Positions 53,301 through 60,331 of a stretch of 64,000 bases of DNA are shown here, one piece after another (position 1 is the first letter of the stretch; each line of letters starts with the position of its first letter). The stretch spans positions 1 through 64,000 of the forward strand of contig NZ_JBOCEG010000006.1 of assembly GCF_050586465.1 (NCBI RefSeq), read 5' to 3'. Origin of the DNA: CAJXYS01 sp913063035. Its GTDB lineage: Bacteria; Pseudomonadota; Alphaproteobacteria; Rhodobacterales; Rhodobacteraceae. The translations under genes and the position numbers were made by a program. The notes below the pieces were generated by a model. That model did no database searches, was not told the origin of the DNA, and was given only the letters and a program-made list of their open reading frames with translations.

Positions 53301-53522
53301 GACCCCGAGCGCCGGGTCACGGTCGAGATCCTGATCGAGGCGGGCGCGACGCGGTTCAAGCCGATCCTGCTGACCGCCATCGCGGCGATGATCGGCGCGG
53401 CGGTGATCCTGGCCGACCCGATCTTCCAGGGGCTGGCGATCTCGCTCCTGTTCGGGCTGCTCTCCTCGACCGCGCTGACGGTCCTGGTGATCCCGGCGAT
53501 CTACCGTCTCTTCAAGACCTGA
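50298..53522 (+). CDS. RND-family efflux pump, inner-membrane subunit
   Basis: Twelve-helix proton-driven pump of 1074 residues, the usual size. TM1 is about 31-49, followed by PREEEPQISVPLVDI as in AcrB-like N-termini; GILVDDAIVVIENI near 421-434 carries the TM4 proton-relay Asp pair. GIIVRNSILLVDFI appears in the C-terminal half (TM10 region). The two large periplasmic loops are present. Substrate is not predictable; the organisation with a single adaptor and no TolC is typical. Strong GC bias fits the housekeeping genome. A GC-rich hairpin follows the stop. Confidence 0.94.
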   Translation: MSETGQESTGPLGLAGHLTRAFIRSPLTPLLLLASLAVGMIALVSLPREEEPQISVPLVDIHVRADGLKAEDAVKLVTEPLETIVKGIDQVEHVYSDTRDDQVMVTARFEVGLSSDTAILRVRDKILSNMDRIPVGIPEPLVVGRGINDVAIVALTFAPEPGQGAIGAADLTRIAREVEVELAKIQDVGLTYLVGATAEALRIAPDPERLALYGVTLQQLAGKVQGANSAAPAGDLRDAGEQIGLVIGKTLSTPAQIGNLELTTRDGRTVYVRDVADVAFVSDLDEHHVATLSRGDDGEITRRPAVTLALAKRAGANAVTVAEEILHRVHEMEGGLIPDSIAVEITRDYGETANEKANELLFHLGLATVSIVGLVLLAIGWREAVVVAIVIPVTILLTLFAAWVMGYTLNRVSLFALIFSIGILVDDAIVVIENIARHWAEKREGRSAFGAAVAAVAEVGNPTIVATLTVVVALLPMLFVSGLMGPYMSPIPANASAAMIFSFFVAVMITPWLMLKIAGPAHAAQHAEGAGGFPGGRLGRFYAALARPLLKGKGRSALFLVIVAVLSFGALGALYTRDVTVKLLPFDNKSELSVVIDLPEGAAVEATDAVAQQAARIALDLPEVVSAQTHAGTSAPFNFNGLVRHYYLRQMPEQGEVQVNLDAKHHRDRTSHEIALELREKLRGIDVPKGTVLKVVEPPPGPPVISTLLAEIYGPDAETRRAVARKVRAAFEDVPYVVDVDDSFGERPRRLRAELKASDLDFFRVQERDALETLRLLNGSSTVGYSHRGEGRRPIPIVMARARGARVMDETALSTPVPANALPGGRGVVELGDVVAIAEERASYPIFRHNGYNAVMVTGELAGEFEAPLYGMLAVADRLDAMDWPEGQKPEIRLNGQPESVAAPVLLWDGEWEVTWVTFRDMGAAFAVALLGIYILVVAQFGSFRLPLVILTPVPLTFLGIMGGHWLFGAPFSATSMIGFIALAGIIVRNSILLVDFIRHADPERRVTVEILIEAGATRFKPILLTAIAAMIGAAVILADPIFQGLAISLLFGLLSSTALTVLVIPAIYRLFKT

Positions 53523-53552
53523 GGGGCGGTGACGCAGCGCCACAATCGTGCT

Positions 53553-53578
53553 CCCCCGCCGGCCGGGTCCGGCGGGGG
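53553..53578 (+). terminator. GC-rich hairpin after the RND operon
   Basis: CCCCCGCCGG and CCGGCGGGGG pair perfectly over 10 bases around a CCGGGT loop, 30 bases past the pump stop. There is no strong T run, so it may be a weak or Rho-assisted terminator. Confidence 0.55.
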
Positions 53579-53827
53579 CTGCAGGCAGCGCCCAATTCCT
53601 GCCATATTTCGAATCGTTTCGGGGTGATTCTCTCCGTTTCAGGGGGCTAATTGCTTCCAGGGCAGGAATTTACCGTTCGCGCTTCGGAATTATATCAATA
53701 ATACAATCTGTTTTGTTTCCTAAAGAGATCGAAATTCCACTTAAGATTGCCAATCTCGACAACTTTAACGCGAAATCTCAAGATCATTTAGACAGCCGAT
53801 CCGAAAGTAGGCATAATTGTGGCGATT

Positions 53828-53859
53828 TCGGGTCAGAATTAGACATAAGTGTGACCCGA
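53828..53859. promoter_or_regulatory. Inverted repeat upstream of the repeat-protein gene
   Basis: TCGGGTCA (53828-53835) and TGACCCGA (53852-53859) are perfect 8-base inverted arms with a 16-base spacer, 34 bases before the start. The spacer contains TTAGACATAAGTG, resembling TAGGCATAATTGTGG 32 bases upstream (53808-53822). The arrangement suits a regulator site near the promoter; alternatively it forms a leader hairpin. Confidence 0.4.
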
Positions 53860-53893
53860 TTGATTTCGAATTCTTTTCCAGAGAGGTGGAAAA

Positions 53894-54887
53894 ATGGTCC
53901 GGTATAAACTTTTCGCTCTCGCGGCCTCCGCCGGATGCGCGGCCCTGATCGCGGGCACGACGCAAGCGCAGGCGCAGCAGCAATATAACCTTTGCGACAT
54001 CGAGAACGTCCCGGCGGCCTTCATCGAGCGGCTCCGGGATCGCCCTGATTTCAATGCCATCGCACAGCGGGTGGCGAATAGCTGCCCAGGGAACCTCGAG
54101 GCGCTGACCGGTACGGCGACGGCCTCGATCGGCGGCGGCGCGGCCAGTGGTGGCGGCAGCGGCGACGAGTACAATCTCTGTGACATCGAGGAAGTTCCCG
54201 AGGACGTGCGTGCCCGCGTGCGCGGCCGTGCCGACTTCGACGAGATCCTGCTTCAGATGACCGAGGTCTGCGGCGACGCGGCCCTGATCTTGGCCGAGGG
54301 GCCGACGGCCTCCATCGCACAGGCCTTTTCCGGTCGCCGGACTCCGGAGCCAAACGAAAATATTGGCGGGATCGGCGTTCAGGCGAATGGCGGCGGTGGC
54401 AACGGCGGTCAGAGCGACGAGGGTGAAGGGCCTACCGGCGAAGATGACGTCGATATCGATATTGGTGGCGAAGACGACGTTCAGAGTGAGCAGTCTGAGC
54501 AGTCTGAGCAGTCTGAGCAGAGTGAGCAGTCTGAGCAGAGTGAGCAGTCTGAGCAGAGTGAGCAGAGTGAGCAGTCTGAGCAGAGTGAGCAGTCTGNNNN
54601 NNNNNNNNNNNNNNNNNNNNNNNNNNNNNNNNNNNNNNNNNNNNNNNNNNNNNNNNNNNNNNNNNNNNNNNNNNNNNNNNNNNNNNNNNNNNNNNNAGCA
54701 GAGTGAGCAGTCTGAGCAGTCTGAGCAGAGTGAGCAGTCTGAGCAGTCTGAGCAGAGTGAGCAGTCTGAGCAGTCTGAGCAGAGTGAGCAGTCTGAGCAG
54801 AGTGAGCAGTCTGAGCAGAGTGAGCAGTCTGAGCAGAGTGAGCAGAGTGAGCAGAGTGAGCAGTCTGAGCAGTCTGAGCAGAGCTAG
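53894..54887 (+). CDS. Secreted protein with Gln-Ser-Glu tandem repeat tail
   Basis: Exported protein, assembly-broken by the gap at 54597-54696. The signal peptide ends near QAQA (about 27). Two related 48-residue modules follow: YNLCDIENVP... (31-79) and YNLCDIEEVP... (93-141), each with two Cys exactly 30 residues apart. A Gly/Asn linker and an acidic stretch (EDDVDIDIGGEDD) lead into a QSE tripeptide repeat, 12 complete units before the gap and 20 after, in the same register only if the gap is not exactly 100 bases. The protein ends QS, TAG at 54885. It is not recognised as any family. Its downstream neighbour, after a terminator, is a TPR-sulfotransferase. Confidence 0.75.
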
Positions 54888-54905
54888 TAGTCTGAGCAGA
54901 TCCAG
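54482..54905 (+). repeat. 9-base tandem repeat encoding Gln-Ser-Glu
   Basis: The unit is CAG-(AGT or TCT)-GAG. Serine codons alternate between AGT (A) and TCT (T). Before the gap the order is A T T T A T A T A A T A (then partial T). After it the order is ATT ATT ATT AT AT AT AAA TT. The ATT triplets form a higher-order 27-base repeat. Beyond the stop, two decayed units (TAGTCTGAG, CAGATCCAG) continue in register before a TAA. The array exceeds what the assembly resolved. Copy-number variation between strains is likely. Confidence 0.95.
54597..54696. other. Assembly gap of 100 N
   Basis: Exactly 100 undetermined bases lie within the tandem repeat. A round 100 is a common placeholder for a gap of unknown length; the repeat reading frame before and after does not match at 100, supporting that the real length differs. 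Confidence 0.95.
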
Positions 54906-54980
54906 TAAAAACACGTTTGAACCAGATGCCTCATTCATAAAAAAGGGCTGAATGAGAGACTTCTGAAAGAGTGAGGTGCT

Positions 54981-55016
54981 GCGGGCGAAAATTTATTTCG
55001 CCCGCTCAATTTTTTT
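54981..55016 (+). terminator. Intrinsic terminator after the repeat protein
   Basis: GCGGGCGAAA (54981-54990) and TTTCGCCCGC (54996-55005) form a perfect 10-base stem around ATTTA, followed by a run of seven T at 55010-55016. This is a textbook Rho-independent terminator about 95 bases after the stop. Confidence 0.9.
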
Positions 55017-55130
55017 AAAATAAAAACTACAATACTTTATTTCAAATCGGATGGACGTCTACAAGCGCGCTCGTCATTTATAAGTTTGACTTTTTGCTTG
55101 GTTGGGGCAGGTGCGTGAGAGGGTAAACGC

Positions 55131-56531
55131 ATGAAAAATAACGAAAAAAAAGCCGAGGAGTATAACCAGAAAGGAATAGAGTATAAAAAAATTGGCAAAC
55201 TTCCAGACGCAATAAAATCCTACAGGCGTGCGATTGCGCTGAATCCAAAGTCGTCAGCCGCCCGGTTTAATCTCGCAATTTCGCTAAATGCTTTAGGAAA
55301 GCTCGATGCAGCCATTTCATCTTATAAGGCGGCCATAAAGCTAAATCCAAGTAACGCTGCCGCACACAGCAACATCGGGAATGTTTTCCATGCTCAGGGT
55401 AAAATAGACGATGCGATCAGTTCCTACCGGCGTGCATATAAAATAGACTCGAGTAATGCGAGTTATTTGAATAACCTAGGAAATTCCCTTGTTTTGCAGG
55501 GCAACCTTGATGAAGCGATTCTTATATACTATAAAATTATACACGTTGACGGCATAGACTACCCAAGAACGGAAAAGTTTAATGCTGTTCGCTCAATATT
55601 AAAGATGCCATATGGCGCATTGAGAAAAGAAATTATTTTCGAAATTGATAGCTTCTTGAAAAGTTTTTCATGGCACGATATACCAGAATCGCAAAGACTA
55701 TTTTCATTAGCAAATTTGCGTGTTCATAAAGGGGAATTCGAGTCTGCTTCGAAGTTATTTATTGCGGCAAACGAAGCTCGATTAAAAGATATACCAAGGG
55801 TGTACTTTGCGCAGCAAGAAAAGAAATGGAAGTCAAGCTATTTTCGTGCTCTAAATCAGACGGTGAGATCTGGAGATTTTGATGTCAAAGCTCCCAAGTT
55901 CCTAATTATATTGGGTCCTTCTAGGTCTGGTAAGACAACTATTGAGCGTTTGATATCAACGTCTAAATTCGTTTTGCCCAGATATGAGGCTGTGAACTTT
56001 CAAGTTTTAAGATCGGTTCAGAAACAATTAGATAAGGGTAGGGAAATCCCAGACGCACAAAAGAACTCTTTGGCCAAGGATTTATTCTATCTAAGGGGTG
56101 TGAGGCATTTGGATGAAAAATATTTGGTCACCAGCACTAATCCACACTTGATTCATTACATAAGTGCGCTTGGTGCAATATTAGGCCATCTTAAAATAAT
56201 TCTTGTCGAACGGGACGTTACTGAGCTTAGTGTAGACATGTACACATCTGAGTATTCCAAGGGAAATCGTTATTCCTACAGCTTCAAGGAAATAAAAAAA
56301 TATATTAAAAACTACGAAGCGGTTGCGCATGTTATTTCCAGAAACATGCCTAAGGAATTTTTAAGGCTTTCTGCCAAGGGTGATGATTTAGCCTTTAATG
56401 AGAAGCTTGAACTTGTAGCATCTTTCCTAGACCTACCGATGCTTTGTCCTAATGAGCATGGGAAAAGCTATCGATCCTCACGCACTTACTATTATTCCAT
56501 AATGAGTGAGGCTTTTTCCTCTGCGAAGTAA
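55131..56531 (+). CDS. TPR-repeat sulfotransferase
   Basis: Protein of 466 residues. Four tetratricopeptide repeats of 34 residues (about 8-143), with the pattern GKLDAAISSYKAAIKLNPSN, precede a C-terminal sulfotransferase domain. The phosphosulfate loop is LGPSRSGKTTIERLI at about 260-274; KIILVERDVTELSVDMY serves as the 3'-phosphate motif. In bacteria such TPR-sulfotransferases resemble protein (tyrosine) and carbohydrate sulfotransferases. The gene is strongly AT-rich, unlike its neighbours, implying transfer. It stands directly downstream of the repeat protein but behind its terminator, so it is probably expressed separately. Acceptor unknown; the repeat protein is a candidate. Confidence 0.85.
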   Translation: MKNNEKKAEEYNQKGIEYKKIGKLPDAIKSYRRAIALNPKSSAARFNLAISLNALGKLDAAISSYKAAIKLNPSNAAAHSNIGNVFHAQGKIDDAISSYRRAYKIDSSNASYLNNLGNSLVLQGNLDEAILIYYKIIHVDGIDYPRTEKFNAVRSILKMPYGALRKEIIFEIDSFLKSFSWHDIPESQRLFSLANLRVHKGEFESASKLFIAANEARLKDIPRVYFAQQEKKWKSSYFRALNQTVRSGDFDVKAPKFLIILGPSRSGKTTIERLISTSKFVLPRYEAVNFQVLRSVQKQLDKGREIPDAQKNSLAKDLFYLRGVRHLDEKYLVTSTNPHLIHYISALGAILGHLKIILVERDVTELSVDMYTSEYSKGNRYSYSFKEIKKYIKNYEAVAHVISRNMPKEFLRLSAKGDDLAFNEKLELVASFLDLPMLCPNEHGKSYRSSRTYYYSIMSEAFSSAK

Positions 56532-56743
56532 GGTATTTATAGTGATTATGGAATTTTGAAAATTTGAACTGGTTACAGTTCTTTAAAATTTAATCCTAAT
56601 GCCTCTTCTTCCAAATCTCTTTTTGGGTTTTTACTAGTCCTAATTGACCCGCCCCGCATTTAGCTGTCCTAAACCGTATCAGGGCCGGGGATAGGAGTTC
56701 CAAGAAATGTTCCCACGCTATAAATTTCAGCAATTGAGAGGTA

Positions 56744-57388
56744 TCACCCCCGCTCCCCGATCAGCCCCCCCGCAAAAATAGCGTCCCAGCGGTCGAGCCG
56801 CTCGGGGTTCTGCATGCGCAGGAAGGTGTAGCGGGTTTTCTCCCAGGGCACGATCCGGTCGGTCAGATTGTCGAGCACCAGGTCGCCGCGCGCGGTGCGC
56901 AGGATCAGGATCGCGTGGTTGTTCAGGTCGCGATCCAGCACCGTCGCCATCAGCAGCCTGTCGGACGGGATGCCGGCCTCGGCCAGCGTTTTCTTCTTCA
57001 GCAGCACGAAATCCTCGCAGTCGCCGCCGCGCGTGGTCGGCAGGGTCCAGAATTCCGCCCGGCGGTACTGGCGTTCGTCCGAAACCGGCCGGACGCTGCG
57101 ATTGATCTTGCGGTTGAGCGTCTTGGCCAGCCGCAGAATGGACGCCTCGTCGAGCGCCTTGCCGGCGCTGCGCTCGCAGGCCCAGCCGTATTTCTGGCAG
57201 ATGCCGCGGGCGCCCGCGGGGGCGGCGGCGGGGTACTTGGGCGTGATGAAGGCGCCGCTCGCCGTTGCGGTGCCAGGGGCGGCGCAGAGCGCCACCGCCA
57301 TCAGTGCGGCGCCAAGCAGACCGGCCGCGCCGCGGGCGCCACGGCGGATGCGCGGATGCGTTTGACCGTTTTCGAATGGCGTTTTCAT
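56744..57388 (-). CDS. Transglutaminase-like cysteine peptidase (BTLCP family)
   Basis: Exported protein of 214 residues with a signal peptide (to about 43). The catalytic triad is Cys124 (RGGDCEDFV), His158 (NNHAILI) and Asp173 (LDNLTDRI). This is the bacterial BTLCP/LapG-like peptidase family, in which the best-known member cleaves a surface adhesin. No LapD-like or adhesin gene is next to it, so that role is unproven. It could act on surface proteins made in this window. The start at ATG 57388 has GGGGGTCTG upstream. Confidence 0.9.
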   Translation of the reverse strand: MKTPFENGQTHPRIRRGARGAAGLLGAALMAVALCAAPGTATASGAFITPKYPAAAPAGARGICQKYGWACERSAGKALDEASILRLAKTLNRKINRSVRPVSDERQYRRAEFWTLPTTRGGDCEDFVLLKKKTLAEAGIPSDRLLMATVLDRDLNNHAILILRTARGDLVLDNLTDRIVPWEKTRYTFLRMQNPERLDRWDAIFAGGLIGERG

Positions 57389-57604
57389 CGTTCAGACCCC
57401 CAGGTCAGGCAGCATGTGATGCTGGTAACGTGACCCAGAACCTTGCGGTCATGACGTCGGGTCTGTGGTGATTTTGTGGCCGCGCGTGGCGAACTGTGTC
57501 CGGTCTTGCGGCCAATCTCCCTTGTTCGGGGTGTTTGTTGACCGCCTGTTTGCCCCGCCGCCCAAACGCGATAGCTTGCGTCCAGGGCAAGAACGCGAGG
57601 CGGC

Positions 57605-58531
57605 ATGGACTCCATCATTTCGGTCCGGGACCTGGCCAAGGTCTACGATAACGGCTTCGCGGCGCTCTCGGGCGCGCGCCTCGAGATCGAAGAGGGCGAG
57701 ATCCTCGCGCTGCTCGGCCCGAACGGGGCCGGGAAGACGACGCTGATCTCGATCATCTGCGGTCTGGTCACGCCCACGGACGGGCAGGTGACGGTCGGCG
57801 GCCATGACGTGGTGCAGGACTGGCGCCGCGCGCGGTCGCTGATCGGGCTGGTGCCGCAGGAGGTGGCGCTCGAGCCCTTCGAGAAGGTCATCAACACGGT
57901 CCGCTTCTCGCGCGGGCTCTTCGGGCGGCCGGCCGATCCGGCCCGGATCGAGCAGGTGCTGCGCCAGCTCTCGCTCTGGGAAAAGCGCAACGAGAAGATC
58001 ATGTCGCTCTCGGGCGGCATGAAGCGGCGGGTGCTGATCGCCAAGGCGCTGGCCCACGACCCGCAGATCCTGTTCCTCGACGAGCCGACCGCCGGCGTGG
58101 ACGTGGAGTTGCGCAAGGAAATGTGGGAGGTCGTGCGCGGCCTGCAGGATGCGGGCGTGACGATCCTGCTGACCACCCACTACATCGAGGAAGCCGAGGC
58201 GATGGCCGACCGCGTCGCGGTCATCAATGGCGGCCGTATCCTGCTGGTCGAGGAAAAGGCGGCGCTGATGCGCCGGATGGGCAAGCGCCAGATGCGGATC
58301 GAGCTGGGCACGCCGGTCGACCGCCTGCCGGAGAGCCTCGCGGCCTACGGGCTCGAACGCGCCGATGATGGCGCGGCGCTGGTCTATACCTACGACACCG
58401 CCGCGGATCGCACGGGGATCACGCGGTTGCTGAACGACATTCAGGCGGCGGGGCTGGTGCTGCACGACGTGCAGACCCGGCAAAGCTCGCTCGAGGAAAT
58501 CTTCGTCGACCTGGTGAAGGAGGCGTCATGA
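57605..58531 (+). CDS. ABC transporter ATP-binding protein
   Basis: ATPase of 308 residues for a YadG/YadH-type exporter. The Walker A GPNGAGKTT is at 38-46, the signature LSGGMKRRVLIAKAL around 135-149, Walker B ILFLDEPTAGVD around 155-166 and the H-loop LTTHYIEEAE after it. The C-terminal 80 residues form the accessory domain of this subgroup. The last codons overlap the permease start (ATGA). Substrate unknown, though the family is linked to polysaccharide or multidrug export. Confidence 0.93.
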   Translation: MDSIISVRDLAKVYDNGFAALSGARLEIEEGEILALLGPNGAGKTTLISIICGLVTPTDGQVTVGGHDVVQDWRRARSLIGLVPQEVALEPFEKVINTVRFSRGLFGRPADPARIEQVLRQLSLWEKRNEKIMSLSGGMKRRVLIAKALAHDPQILFLDEPTAGVDVELRKEMWEVVRGLQDAGVTILLTTHYIEEAEAMADRVAVINGGRILLVEEKAALMRRMGKRQMRIELGTPVDRLPESLAAYGLERADDGAALVYTYDTAADRTGITRLLNDIQAAGLVLHDVQTRQSSLEEIFVDLVKEAS

Positions 58532-59289
58532 ACTGGCCGGCAATCCTGGCCATCTACCGCTACGAGATGGCCCGCACCTACCGCACCCTCGCGCAGAGCG
58601 TGATCTCGCCGGTGATCTCGACCTCGCTCTATTTCGTGGTGTTCGGCGCGGCGATCGGGTCGCGGATCGACTCGGTCGAGGGCGTGGCCTACGGCGCCTT
58701 CATCGTGCCGGGGCTCATCATGCTGACGGTGATCACCCAGGGCATTTCAAACGCCTCCTTCGCGATTTATTTCCCGAAATTCATCGGCACCATCTACGAG
58801 CTGCTCTCCGCGCCGGTCTCCTTCCTCGAGATCGTGATCGGCTATGTCGGGGCGGCGGCGACCAAGTCGCTGCTGATCGGGCTGATCATCCTCGGGACGG
58901 CCACCTTCTTCGTGGAGGTGCAGATCCTGCACCCGGTCGCGATGCTTGTCTTCCTGGTGCTGACCTGCGTGTCGTTCAGCCTGTTCGGCTTCATCATCGG
59001 GATATGGGCGCAGAATTTCGAGCAGCTCCAGCTCGTGCCGCTGCTGATCATCACGCCGCTGGTCTTCCTGGGCGGCAGTTTCTACTCGATCTCGATGCTG
59101 CCGCCGTTCTGGCAGACGGTGACGCTCTTCAACCCCGTGGTCTACCTGATCTCTGGTTTCCGGTGGAGCTTCTACGGCACGGCGGATGTCGGCATCGGGC
59201 TCAGCCTTGCCATGATCGCGCTGTTCCTCGGCCTCTGCCTCGGCGCGACCTGGTGGATTTTCCGCACGGGCTGGCGGATCAAGAGCTAG
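58528..59289 (+). CDS. ABC-2 type transporter permease
   Basis: Membrane protein of 253 residues with six helices, starting NWPAILAIYRYEMARTYRTL. VISPVISTSLYFVVFG and PLVFLGGSFYSISMLPPFWQ are typical of YadH-like ABC-2 permeases. It overlaps its ATPase by 4 bases and forms the transporter with it. Its end overlaps by 11 bases the convergent dtd gene. The length and topology are normal, with no defect visible. Confidence 0.92.
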   Translation: MNWPAILAIYRYEMARTYRTLAQSVISPVISTSLYFVVFGAAIGSRIDSVEGVAYGAFIVPGLIMLTVITQGISNASFAIYFPKFIGTIYELLSAPVSFLEIVIGYVGAAATKSLLIGLIILGTATFFVEVQILHPVAMLVFLVLTCVSFSLFGFIIGIWAQNFEQLQLVPLLIITPLVFLGGSFYSISMLPPFWQTVTLFNPVVYLISGFRWSFYGTADVGIGLSLAMIALFLGLCLGATWWIFRTGWRIKS

Positions 59290-59722
59290 TGTCGAGCCAG
59301 ATCGTGACCGGCCCGTCATTGGTCAGGCTCACCGCCATGTCCGCGCCGAAGCGCCCGGTTTCGACCGCGATGCCGTGCCCGCGGAGGCGGTCGGCGAAAT
59401 CCAGGTAGAGCCGCGCGCCGTCCTCGGGGGCGGCGGCGGCCGAGAAGCCGGGGCGATTGCCGCGCCGGGTGTCGGCCGCAAGCGTGAACTGGCTGACCAC
59501 GAGTGCGCTGCCGCCGATATCGGTGATGGAGCGGTTCATGCGGCCCTCGTCGTCCTTGAACACGCGCAGCCTGGCGATCTTGGCGGCGAGCTTCTCGGCC
59601 TCGGCCGCGGTGTCGCCCTGCATGGCGCAGACGAGGATCAGCAGCCCCGTACCGCAACGTCCGATCACCGCGCCGTCCACGGCGACCTGCGCCGTGCTCA
59701 CCCGCTGGATCAATGCCCGCAT
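59279..59722 (-). CDS. dtd: D-aminoacyl-tRNA deacylase
   Basis: Cytoplasmic enzyme of 147 residues that removes D-amino acids from mischarged tRNA. MRALIQRVSTAQVAVDGAV at the start, LVVSQFTLAADTRRGNRPGF with the SQFTL motif, and SLTNDGPVTIWLDT with the Gly-Pro motif are diagnostic. The ATG at 59722 is chosen because homologues start exactly here; the frame is open for 20 more codons. It is divergent from the heat-shock gene and convergent, with an 11-base overlap, with the ABC permease. Confidence 0.95.
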   Translation of the reverse strand: MRALIQRVSTAQVAVDGAVIGRCGTGLLILVCAMQGDTAAEAEKLAAKIARLRVFKDDEGRMNRSITDIGGSALVVSQFTLAADTRRGNRPGFSAAAAPEDGARLYLDFADRLRGHGIAVETGRFGADMAVSLTNDGPVTIWLDTSS

Positions 59723-59794
59723 CGCCGTCTCCTTCGCCTGCCCAGGTGCATTTCCCTTATCGAAGGCGGGGCCGGGCGGCAATGCGCGTGGCGC

Positions 59795-59808
59795 TTGACG
59801 CAGGTCAA
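59795..59808 (+). promoter_or_regulatory. FNR/FnrL-type box upstream of hsp20
   Basis: TTGAC-GCAG-GTCAA matches the FNR/FnrL family pattern TTGAY-N4-RTCAA. Its centre is 59801.5. TAGAGT at 59830-59835 is a possible -10, so initiation near 59843 would put the box at about -41.5, the usual class II activating position, with GGAGG at 59861 and ATG 59872 following. The match is by eye. Confidence 0.6.
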
Positions 59809-59871
59809 GGTGAACCGGCCGCCGGTCCCTAGAGTCGACGGGGATCGAAACCGAGACAATGGAGGTTTGTG

Positions 59872-60288
59872 ATGGTTGAACAGCGTCATACCAGCGGCTT
59901 CTGGCCGTCGCTTTACGAACCCTTCCGCCAGGCCGGCGCGCGGATCGCCGACTGGATCGCGCCCGCCAGCGAGGCCTCGGCCGAGGCGGATGCCTACCGT
60001 ATCGCCGTCGAATTGCCGGGCGTCGAGGCCGAGGATATCGCGCTTTCGGTCGACGAGGGGGTGCTGTCGCTTTCCGGCGAGAAACGCAGTTCGCGCGAGG
60101 AGAAGGGCGACACCTGGTATTTCTCGGAACGCCAGTACGGATCGTTCAGCCGCAGCTTCCGGCTGCCGGCCGATGCCGATGGCGACAAGGTCGAGGCCGA
60201 CCTGAAGGACGGCGTGCTGACGATCCGCGTGCCCAAGCGCAAGGCGCCGTCCGAGGCGGCGAAGAAAGTCTCGATCAAGCGCGGCTGA
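59872..60288 (+). CDS. Small heat-shock protein, Hsp20 family
   Basis: ATP-independent holdase of 138 residues with an alpha-crystallin domain. The N-terminal region contains GFWPSLYEPFRQAG. The domain has AYRIAVELPGVEAEDIALSV, LSLSGEKRSSREEKGDTWYF, SRSFRLPADADGDKVEADL and GVLTIRVPKRK, the conserved AxxxxGVLxxxxPK-like end. The start at ATG 59872 has GGAGG at 59861-59865, and a GTG directly precedes it. An FNR-type box upstream suggests low-oxygen rather than only heat control. Confidence 0.93.
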   Translation: MVEQRHTSGFWPSLYEPFRQAGARIADWIAPASEASAEADAYRIAVELPGVEAEDIALSVDEGVLSLSGEKRSSREEKGDTWYFSERQYGSFSRSFRLPADADGDKVEADLKDGVLTIRVPKRKAPSEAAKKVSIKRG

Positions 60289-60331
60289 GCCGGCACAGGG
60301 CGGGGGCGCGCCGGGGCAGGGGCTGGCCCCG

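Larger units (their letters stand above)
53523..53893. other. Intergenic region between RND pump and repeat protein
   Basis: There are 371 bases. The first part holds the pump terminator (53553-53578). The rest becomes AT-rich and contains the inverted repeat at 53828-53859 and related TAG-CATAA-TGTG copies. GAGAGGTGG just before 53894 is the ribosome binding site. No gene is supported. Confidence 0.5.

Noticed and set aside
54482..54887. CRISPR array
   Set aside because: Units are contiguous 9-mers in coding register without unique spacers, and no cas genes are present.
54703..54951. Ser/Leu/Arg-Val repeat peptide in the other plus frame, and Leu-rich peptide on the minus strand, over the 9-base repeat
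   Set aside because: A 9-base repeat keeps all frames open automatically. Only the Gln-Ser-Glu frame joins the signal peptide and modules upstream.
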